From: Liriodendron chinense
Taxonomy: Eukaryota > Streptophyta > Magnoliopsida > Magnoliales > Magnoliaceae
Length of the DNA: 64,000 nt
NCBI GenBank assembly: GCA_003013855.2
Contig: PVNU02000424.1
Span: 3,286,001-3,350,000 of the forward strand
Direction of reading: 5' to 3'
Part shown: positions 56,100 to 64,000 of the stretch, one piece after another
Numbering within the stretch: position 1 is the first letter of the stretch
Layout of the letters: every line of letters begins with the position of its first letter
Notes under the pieces: generated by a model
What the model saw: only the letters and a program-made list of their open reading frames with translations
Told to the model about the DNA's origin: nothing
Database searches by the model: none
Made by a program: the position numbers and the translations under genes

Positions 56100-57665
56100 T
56101 TCATCACTAACTATACATCATTTACATGCTTAAAGACTTACCTAATGCATGGTTTTATGATTGCAGGATAAGAGAGAGATTCCACCATTTTGAATATTAA
56201 AGAGCACCCCAAAGGATCATTAAAGAATCAAGGAAGAGAGGACGAAATCAAGTAAAGAAAGTTCGAAGAGAAAGCAGAAAGAACTGAAGAAACATGCAGT
56301 TTCGATGGATCCCCGATAGGTCTTCGATCAATCGGACGACGTTCCGATGGGTCTCCGATCCATTAGACCATCCATCGGACTCACCTGAAAAATTGAATTT
56401 TTAAATAACTCTCTGGACAGATTTTCGATTCATCGGAGGCATTCCGATCAATCAATCAGGGTGTTCCGATCAATCGGAGTAATGTCCGATCAATCAGAGA
56501 TGGTGATGGAAAATAACAACTCTTTGGACACTTTTACGATCCATCGACTATCGTACGATCAAGCGGAGACTATATTCCGATCAATCGGAGAGGATCTCCA
56601 ATCAATCGGACCTGTCTGCGAAACTGCGTAAGGAGTTACACAATTCCAGAAGATTTCAAGTCGGTGGCCATTTTTTGTTATAAAAGGGCACCTCTACTAC
56701 GTTCCTAGGGCATCCTAGAGAAGAGCTATTACATTGGGAGGTGGAGAAGGACGAATTTGAAGTTCTACAACTCCTTTTACTTAGTTTTCTTTCTAGTTCT
56801 TCATGTTTAGTTAAAAAATTTATTTTCCTTTAGCATGGTTGGCCTAACCCCTTAGCTAGGCCTAAGAGGGGAAACTTGTAGTCGATCTAAGATGTTTTGA
56901 TTCATATTTATGGTTTCATAGATTGATTTTAATGTTGAACAATGATTTGTTAAGTTTGAATGAAGTTTTAAGTAGTTTTTCTTAATCTTATGATGACTCA
57001 TGGATGTTTGGAAGAATTATCTTAGTTCTTAGTTGTTTTGCATAGATCTAAACCCGTACAATTCAAGGAATCGGATTCAATACTCTTTAAAACTTGGTTC
57101 TTCATGTGGGAACTTTAAAACAAAGTTTTATCTTTTTCTGTAAATTCTGAAATATGTGTTGCTTGTATAGATGATTTGAATCAAGTTCAAACCATGATAT
57201 TAGTTAAGCCTAGTGACCGGGTTTAATGATTATCATAGTTGAGATCTTAATCCATTGGAACTAGGATTGGCCTATGCAATTGAGTGTGCCCAAGTCTTAA
57301 CTTAAATTGAGGGAATCATGTTGATGAACAACACGTGACAGATTGTTTTGCTGAATTAACCGCTCTATAATCCGGGTAGATAGGATTTGATTTTGATTCT
57401 AGTTGTGTAATTGAGAAACCAAGGCGAATTATGCATCAAGGATAACTACAAGTGGATCCTTGAACCCCTAGTGCTTCTTTAGATTGTTAAACTCATCCAA
57501 GTTTACAGATTACCCATCTATATTCAAATTTCAGTTTAGTTTTAGTCCAATTTCAATTAGAAGATATTGGAAAAATTCTGTAAATTCCTGAATTAGTCCT
57601 TAGCGATGATCTCGGTATCTATCGAATTATTACTACATCGCAACCCTACACTTGGGGAGCGAACA
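56065..57665 (+). repeat. H 5' LTR
   Basis: 1601 bp from TGTTGAGTTCTTAAATGTGT to GGGGAGCGAACA. It is the inverse-orientation relative of G, I and the J1 LTRs (shared ATTATTACTACATCGCAACC and the Athila hairpin region near 56850). The promoter contains CCGATCAATCGG-type words instead of the GACCGGTC words of I and J1. Confidence 0.92.
56300..56685 (+). promoter_or_regulatory. H LTR promoter: CCGATCAATCGG cluster, TGCGTAA and TATA
   Basis: CGATCAATCGGAC, TTCCGATCAATCGGAG and TCCGATCAATCAGAG words are spread over 56325-56610. ACTGCGTAAGGAG follows at 56624, then TATAAAAGG at 56679-56685. The block 56407-56437 matches 13982-14012 of the copia element F with three mismatches. Confidence 0.65.
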
Positions 57666-57671
57666 AGTTTT

Positions 57672-57689
57672 TGGCGCCGTTGTCGGGGA
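57672..57689 (+). promoter_or_regulatory. H primer binding site
   Basis: TGGCGCCGTTGTCGGGGA lies 6 bases after the LTR end. It is one base from TGGCGCCGTTGCCGGGGA, the Asp-tRNA type site usual in Athila/Tat elements. Confidence 0.9.
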
Positions 57690-58349
57690 CTTGACGGTTT
57701 TATAGTATTTCTGAAAATACTTTTCTATTTGAGATTTTTAGGAATCATTCTAACTTAGTTTGTTTTATTTTATTTTTACAGGAAATGTTAGAAGGTGAAG
57801 AAGTAAGTTGGTTCAAATCAGGTTTTATCTTTCTAACCTTATTCTTCTTCTTCTCTATCATTTCCTAGTCTTTTCATCTCTTATAGAGTGGGTGAAGACT
57901 CTTATTGGTCGGTCTAACCTCCTTGGATCTCTGATAGGTTGGCCTCGAGCCGCCTTGATTCCTATTGGTCGGCACCGCTATGTTGGATCACCTTGAGCTC
58001 AAAGATTTCTCTTCTCAATTCTATTCCTCTTTCTTCTTTTTCTAAACTTTTCTCAAAGATTTAAAGAGTGGATGGGGAGTTCTCTGAACCCCTATTGATA
58101 AGGAGAAATCGGTCTCTATCTTTGCTTCTGGCTCAGCCATTACAAGACACATTGTGCTTCGCTCTTGGAGAGGAGTTAAGAAAATGAGGAATTCTTTTCC
58201 TGTTTTCTTTCTTTTTGTTTTGAATTTGCATGCCCCTCTGGGTCGGAGATTCAAACAATCGCTTGATAAGTGAAGCGGGAATTGTTGAGGGAATTGTTGA
58301 GGAACCATGTGCTAAGAAACATTTAAGTTTCCTAATTTTTTATGAAAAT
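57690..58349 (+). other. H untranslated leader
   Basis: 660 bp between primer site and gag ATG. It contains three spaced GGTCGGTCT/GGTTGGCC/GGTCGGCAC phrases each preceded by TATTGGTC-like text (57902-57975). No domain. An in-frame upstream ATG at 58230 lacks family similarity; 58350 is preferred for gag. Confidence 0.55.
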
Positions 58350-59701
58350 ATGGCTAAAAATCAACCCAATCCAAGGGCCAATCAAAATCTGGGCCAAAAT
58401 CAAACAGAAATGGGAGAGAATGAAGTTGAGAATGTTCCTCGACCAAGGACTCTACGTGATTACTTGCAACTTGCAAGAGTGAGCACTCTCTCATGCATAA
58501 TCTTTCCATATAATGCAGGGAATATTGATCTCAAATCGGGAGTAATCCAACTCCTTCCAAAATTTCATGGATTAGATAGTGAAAGTGCCTATCAACATCT
58601 TAAGGAATTTGATAAAGTGATAGCCACGATGCACTTTGCAAATGTGTCAGATGATGTTGTGTGACTAAAACTATTTCCCTTTTCCCTTAAGGAGAAAGTA
58701 AAGGCTTGACTTCATGCATTAAGGCCAAGATCAATTGGCACATGGACTGAAATGACTAGGAAATTCATTAAAAAGTTTTTCCCAACTCATATAACCAACA
58801 TGCTAAGACGCCTTATCATGAATTTTGCCCAAAAAGAGGACGAGACCTTCTTCCAATGTTGGGAGAGGTTTAAGGACTTATTACATACATGTCCACATCA
58901 TGGCAACGAAAGTTGGCGAGTAATAAGCTTTTTCTATGAAGGACTGAATTCGCCCATGCACCAATTCATAGAGATGATGTGTAATGGAGAATTCATTAAT
59001 AAGGAAACTGATGAAGCATGGGATTACTTTGATGTCTTGGCTGAGAATGCATAATCTTGGGATACATCTAAACCAATAAATCCCAAGACAAGCCAACAAA
59101 GAAACAATGGAGGAATTTATGTCCTTTAAGAAGAAGACAATATAAGTGCACGTGTAACTAGTCTCACAAGAAAAGTTGAGGCATGGAATTAAAGAAAGGA
59201 GAAACGATTAAACCCATAGAAGTTGTTGATAATGTTTGTGGAATTTTGTGCCGGCAATCAACATGAAACACATGATTGTCCTACAATTCCTGCGTTTCAA
59301 GAAGTTTTACAAGAACAATCCAATGTCATAAACAATTATCAATGACCATTTAGTGCTCCGAACTCAAACATGTATAATTCAAGTTGGAAGAACCATCCCA
59401 ACTTCAGTTAGAGGAATGGACCAACTGCGAATGCAAATAACACCCCTCAAGCTCAACTGTTACTAGGTCCATCCCTAGTAATCACACCAAAAGCTACACT
59501 TGAGGAGATGTTGAGTGCATTCGTATCGATCCAAGCTAAATATAACAAGACTAATTCTCTGAAAATTGATGGGTTCATGCAAGAACAACTAAGATTAAAC
59601 CAAAACACATATCAAGCCATCACTGATTTGAAAACTTCAATGGCTAGAGTTGAATCTCATCTTAGTGATAGGGAGAAAGGCACACTTCCTGCCCAACCTC
59701 T
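58350..59701 (+). pseudogene. H gag remnant
   Basis: The ATG at 58350 starts MAKNQPNPRANQNLGQNQ. Athila Gag words follow: RTLRDYLQLARVSTLSCIIF, GVIQLLPKFHGLDSESAYQH, then (58752-59054) MTRKFIKKFFPTHITNMLR, FFYEGLNSPMHQFIEMMCNG and EAWDYFDVLAENA. The C-terminal part at 59508-59701 has MQEQLRLNQNTYQAITDLK and SHLSDREKGTLPAQP. Stops occur at about 58662, 58708, 59052 and several sites near 59340-59410. Solo LTR I interrupts the frame at 59702. Confidence 0.87.
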
Positions 59702-61273
59702 TGTTCGCTTCCCCAAGTGTAGGGTTGCGATATAGTAATAATGCGGTAAATACCGAGATCGTTCTCAGGGACTTGTTAGGAATTCACAATATTACTTCTA
59801 ATATTCTCTACTTGAGAATTAACTAAACAGATTTCTAGAATTGAATATAGATATGATTCTTAAACTAAAAGTGAATGTAATCAATATAAGAAAGCACTAG
59901 GGGTCCAAGGATCCAATTGTAACAATCTTCAATGCATAATTCATGTGGTTTCCCAATTAGACAACTAGAATCGAAATCAAATCCTATCTAGTCGGATGAT
60001 AGAGCGGTTATATTACACAATCTGTTATATGTGTGATTCTATACATGATGCCCTCAATTCAAGTTAGGACTTGCGCACACTCAATTGCATAGGTCAATCC
60101 TAATTCCAATAGATTAAGATCACAATCATAATCATCATTAAACTCTGTCACAAAGCATAATTAGATCATGATTTGAACTTCATTCAAATCACATATACCA
60201 TCAACACTTAATTCAGAAATTAGTACAAAAGGTAGAACTTTGGTTGAAGTTCCCACATGCAATTCCAAGTCTAGAGCGTATTGAATCCGATTCCTCGGAG
60301 CGTACAAGTCTAGAACTATGCAAAACCATTAAGAACTAAAGTAATTCTCCCAAACATCCACGAGTCATCATAAGACTAAGAAAAACTACTTAGAACTTTA
60401 TTCAAACTTCTATAAACCATTGTTCTTCAATAAATCCAACTTGAAACCAACATAAAATGAATTAAAACGTCTCAGATTCACTGCAGGCTTCACCTCTTAG
60501 CCCTAGCTAAGAGGTTTAGCCGTTCATGATCCAAGGAAGCATAAAAACAACTAAAAATATAAAACTAGAAAACACAAACTAGGAGGAGTTGTGGAACTCC
60601 GAATCCGACTTCCACCGCTTCCCACCTTCATAGATCTCTTCTAAGATACCCTAGGAACGATCCATAGGTCCCCTTTTATAGCGGAGAGGCTCTACCGCCT
60701 CAAAATCTTCCAGATTTACGTAATACTTACCCACTTGCGCACAAAAGTCGGATCTTCAAGGAGAACCTGCTGAAATTTCACAATTTGCACTGACTACCTG
60801 TTGGTAGAACGGTCTAGACCGATCGGACTGGGCTGGCCAACCGGTCACGACCGGTCTAGCTTGTCTTGTGAACAGTCCGGTGAGTAGAATGATGGGGGAA
60901 AGCCTTGGCCGACCGGTCTTGACCGGTCGGCCACTATGTATTTAGAGTCCAGAGAGCAAACATATGGTGGCCAACCGGTCTAGACCGGTCATGGCCTTCC
61001 TCGCCGACCGGTCATGACCAGTCTAGCCTTGGATCCCTGCATTTTTCTTCTTTCTTTTCTTCTATCCTCTTCTCTCTTTGCATTCTTCTTTCTTTGGCCC
61101 ACCTTGAGTCTTCATCCAAGGCTCCTAATTAGAGCTTTTTAGTCATCAATTGGGCGAAGTCCCTCTCATTCCTACAATCATAAAACCACACATTAGAATA
61201 GTCTTTAAGCTTGAAAACTATGCATAATTAGTGATGAAATGGGGTTAGAAAATACACATTTAAGCCCTCAACA
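59702..61273 (-). mobile_element. Element I: Athila-type solo LTR inside H
   Basis: 1572 bp from TGTTCGCTTCCCCAAGTGTA to AAGCCCTCAACA with perfect CCTCT duplications (59697-59701 and 61274-61278). Opposite in orientation to H. A minus-strand TATA (TATAAAAGGGG) is at 60674-60680. A cluster of GACCGGTCTAG, CCGACCGGTC and GGTCTAGACCG words is at 60790-61025. The CACCTCTTAGCCCTAGCTAA hairpin is at 60490. Confidence 0.92.
60674..61025 (-). promoter_or_regulatory. I LTR promoter: GACCGGTC cluster and TATA
   Basis: At least eight GACCGGTC or ACCGGTCTAGACCGGTC-type words lie between 60810 and 61025, upstream of the TATA on the minus strand. ACGTAA and TTGCGCAC words (60718-60742) sit in between. Confidence 0.6.
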
Positions 61274-61278
61274 CCTCT

Positions 61279-62293
61279 CCCTAACCCAAGAACCCAATTC
61301 GAGATACAAGATCCTAGCTCATCTTCCCCATATATAGAACATGTTAAAGCTATTACCACCTTGAGAAGTGGCAAAACAATTGAGAAATCTAATCCGGTGA
61401 AGACCCCAAAGCCTAATGATCCGAAAATTGCCAATAAGAATGATAGTTCTAACAACACTCCACATGAGAAAGAACCGGAAAAGCAATACAAGCCGATTGC
61501 TCCCTTTCCCCAAAGGTTGATTTCACCCAAACCTCTAGATAAAAATCTGAAATTTTTTGAGGTTTTTAAGCAAGTGAAGATTAACATCCCATTGTTGGAT
61601 GATATAAAACAAATACTATCATGTGCCAAAATTTTAAAGGAATTTTGTACGGTCAAAAGAAAACACAATGTACACAATAAAGTACTTTTGATTGAGAACT
61701 TGAGCGCCATCATCAAATAAGAGGTGCACCAAAAATACAAGAGTCTAGGTAGTCCTACCATCTCATGCATCATAGGAGACTACCGAATCGAACAAGCTTT
61801 ACTCGATTTGGGAGAAAGTGTTAACCTCATCCCATACTCGGTCTATGAACAACTTGATTTAGGTGAATTAAAACCCACCAAAACCACACTCCAACTTGCT
61901 GATCGATCTGTTCATATACCAAGAGGAATGATTGAAGATGTGCTTATACAAATCGATAAATTCTACTATCCAGTGGATTTTATTGTCTTGAATACACATC
62001 CTGTGATTGGTACCGGTGCTCAAATTCCTCTCATACTTGGCCACCCTTTCTTGGCCACTTCAAATGCAATTATCAATTGTAAAAATGGGCTTGTACAAAT
62101 GTCCTTCAAAAATATGACACTTGAGTTGAATATTTTTTATTTATACAAACAACCACGGGATGGTGATAATGAGATCCACAAAATAAATTTGATTGACTCA
62201 TTCGTGGAAGACACATCCCTTTTAACATTTTTCTCCGATCACTTAGAGGCATGTTTGGCTCACTCTCATGAGATTGATGATGACATGATATGA
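61279..62293 (+). pseudogene. H gag end and protease
   Basis: Picks up the H frame after LTR I. TTLRSGKTIEKSNPVKT is followed by PIAPFPQRLISPKPLDKN and a stop at about 61718. The retropepsin frame is 61724-62293, with LLDLGESVNLIPYSVYEQL, RSVHIPRGMIEDVLIQIDKF and LGHPFLATSNAIINCKNG. The active-site triplet neighbour reads DLGES where J2 has DLGAS. The protease would process the polyprotein; the stop separates it from Gag. Confidence 0.85.
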
Positions 62294-62697
62294 GAGATGG
62301 ATGCTATTTTGGACTCTGTGCCGGTACTCAATACGAACTGATGGAAGAACCCATTTGAGCATTTGCCTTTAACTGAGAAAAGCTTCTTCCTTCTAGTATC
62401 AAGGCTCGGAAACTCGACCTAAAATCATTACCTACGGATCTCAAATACATATATTTAGGTTAAGATGAAACATACGGTGATGATTTCTTCCCACTTGGAT
62501 TAGGAACAAGAGAGTAGATTGATAGCTATTCTAAAAGAGCATAAGAATGCCATCGGGTGGTCAATTACAGATCTCAAAGGCATAGACCCCTTAATTTGTA
62601 CTCATCGCATACACCTTGACGAGAATGCGAACACATATAGGCAACCACAAAGACGCCTCAATCCAAACATAAAGGAGGTGGTTAAGGCCATGGTGTT
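62294..62697 (+). pseudogene. H reverse transcriptase N-terminus, cut by C2
   Basis: RT entry words AIGWSITDLKGIDPLICTHR and RQPQRRLNPNIKEVVKAMV (62519-62697) match J1 and J2. The frame stops where the C-family LTR begins. Sequence between 62294 and 62518 is frameshifted (SKLPS-type linker). Confidence 0.83.
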
Positions 62698-64000
62698 TGT
62701 TAGAACTTAGAGAATGAACATTCCCCGAAATGTGGTGTTTTGCTGATCTGGGGTTCTGAATATAGAAACATTCGTAGATAATCACAAGCATTCACAAAAG
62801 TACACTAAAGAAGAGATATCGCAAGGCGAATTTTATTCCAGAGATCCTGAGATCTTGTACATTCCAGGCCGTGATCTGGCACGAGCCCTTAATTACATCG
62901 AATGATCGATGACCCTTGATTAAAAGGCAAAAGACTAGTCAGCGGGGACTATGGTCTCAGAGTTCATTGGTCATGGAGACCTGTGTTTTGGTGGTCGCGG
63001 AGACCTGTATTTGTATGGTCGCGGAGACCTGTGTTTGTTATAGACTGATCCACCTTTGTACGAGTCGGATGTCTATGTCCCATGTTTTGACCGGAGATCC
63101 GGGCTGAGACTGTCAGGGTTTATGACTGAGATGGACAACTCTGGGCCCGCGCCTGTCAATGTAGGGACAGGTGACCTCGGGAAGTCCATTCTACAGTTGT
63201 GTGTACCTGCGCAGCTCAACCAGCGGATGCCGTTTGGATGGGTAGGGCATCGACTGTTCTTAGAATATCAGTTTTTAACAGATTGTGTGTGATAGTTTAG
63301 AACTCTCCTGGTGTGGTTTATCGTGTTAACCATAGTCCCCTTTGCTTAGTCCAGACCTGGATTCGGGTCATATTATGATAGTACACGTAATGATGATGCA
63401 TCAGTATGATTCTGGGCGCCGACGGCCTCTTTTCGGGAGAATTGTTCCATTCAGCTCGTTGGGTCGGATTGGACTCCGAAGGCTTGTGTTCTGCTCATTG
63501 GGTAGCCCGGATGGGTCGTTTGACTGCTCCATCGCGTCCGGAACGTTCGGAATACCCAAAATAGGCTCAAACGGGGCTTAAAAATGTTATAAAATGAGGA
63601 TTTAGGGGTGCTGGAACGAATGCGCAAAGTGCTGATTTTTACGATCCGCTGACCTGATTTTATTGACGCGCTGGGGCCAGTGCGTCCTTAAAATCTAATT
63701 TTTCGATCCGCTGGCCAATTTTGCGACGCGCTGGGGCCAGTGCATCCTTAAATTGTAATTCCCTGATGCGCTGGGCTACTTTGCGACGCGCTGGGGCCAG
63801 TGCGTCCATAAAATAGCTTTGACTCGAAAAACTTATATTTTTATGATCCGCTGGCCTATTTTATGACGCGCTGGAGCCAGTGCGTCCTTAAAATGCCCCA
63901 ATTGATGGTTTGTGTAATCCACCAAGGACTTTCCTGATGCGCTAGGTCACTTTTATGATGCGCTGGGACTGGCGCATCGAAAAAAGATGACTTAGTCATT
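62698..64000. mobile_element. C-family LTR (C2), continues past window end
   Basis: Starts TGTTAGAACTTAGAGAATGA and follows element C (5880 onward) in the same orientation. The shared segments TTCATTCCAGAG-type region, GATGACCCTTGATTAAAAGG and GTCCGGAACGTTCGGAATAC allow alignment to about 63570. GTCGCGGAGACCTGT phrases are repeated three times (62975-63035) where C has one. From 63640 it has a tandem array of CGACGCGCTGGGGCCAGTGC units. Confidence 0.82.
63600..63985. repeat. GCGCTGGGGCCAGTGCGTCC tandem array in C2
   Basis: Five clear units of about 60-75 bp (near 63660, 63725, 63785, 63862 and 63958). Each has a GACGCGCTGG...CCAGTGCGTC hairpin followed by TTAAAAT or CATAAAAT and a GATCCGCTGG word. 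The array sits where element C has its GGTGCGTTGG hairpins. Confidence 0.8.

Larger units (their letters stand above)
56065..64000 (+). mobile_element. Element H: Athila-type Ty3/gypsy retrotransposon, right end outside window
   Basis: Plus strand: 5' LTR, intact Asp-tRNA type primer site, gag, protease and the start of RT. It is inserted into J2 (left flank CGATG, 56060-56064). Interrupted by solo LTR I (59702-61273) and by C2 (62698 onward). The 3' part lies outside the window, so the right duplication cannot be checked. Confidence 0.87.

Noticed and set aside
61228..61773. 181-codon minus-strand frame with hydrophobic stretches, looking like a membrane protein
   Set aside because: Antisense to the H gag-protease frame, and part of it lies in solo LTR I; hydrophobicity is an effect of the reverse reading.

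Overview
This 64-kb window looks like intergenic heterochromatin from a flowering-plant nuclear genome. I found no host protein gene and no tRNA or rRNA gene. Almost everything can be assigned to LTR retrotransposons of the Ty1/copia and Ty3/gypsy superfamilies, plus small inverted-repeat (MITE-like) elements. The recurring arm motifs of the small elements (GTGGGNCCNAC followed by ATCCACTCCGTCCAT-like text) remind me of magnoliid genomes. That is recollection, not a search result. | Layout, left to right. 1-3202: old small elements, namely a foldback repeat, a hAT-like MITE and half of a second foldback repeat. 3203-24491: one minus-strand Ty1/copia element (E) with target duplication ATGCC, swollen by insertions: a gag-only copia element (F, 3534-15410, GGATG), which carries a 3.7-kb TG...CA element (B, 5548-11368, CACCC), which carries a 2.1-kb solo LTR (C, 5880-7980, CATAG); a solo LTR of the F family (17379-19301); and an Athila-type solo LTR (G, 22069-24108, ATTAC). 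24492-26718: the other half of the foldback repeat split by E, another foldback element and unassigned DNA. 26719-29427: a truncated plus-strand copia element (M), cut by a B-family fragment (29428-30922), followed by two F-family LTR pieces in opposite orientation (30923-33405). | 33406-52910: a minus-strand Athila-type gypsy element (J1), interrupted by a complete minus-strand Tat-type gypsy element (K, 35709-45908, ACTAG) that carries an extra gene-like ORF on the opposite strand. 52911-56064: part of a second Athila copy (J2). 56065 to the window end: a plus-strand Athila element (H), interrupted by an Athila solo LTR (I, 59702-61273, CCTCT) and by a second C-family LTR (62698-64000). | The coding remnants are gag, protease, integrase, reverse transcriptase and RNase H modules with stops or frameshifts, so the elements are mostly dead. 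K and J2 keep the most catalytic residues. | The most striking unexplained pattern is in the LTR promoters. In nearly every LTR here, copia or gypsy, the stretch upstream of the TATA box is packed with short inverted-repeat words (CCGATCAATCGG type or GACCGGTC type). The word type does not follow the LTR family: a copia LTR (F) and an Athila LTR (H) share one type plus a block of about 31 bp, while their own relatives use the other. A second notable object is the antisense ORF of K, which appears to have its own promoter with two identical GCCACGTGTC boxes and a TATA box.
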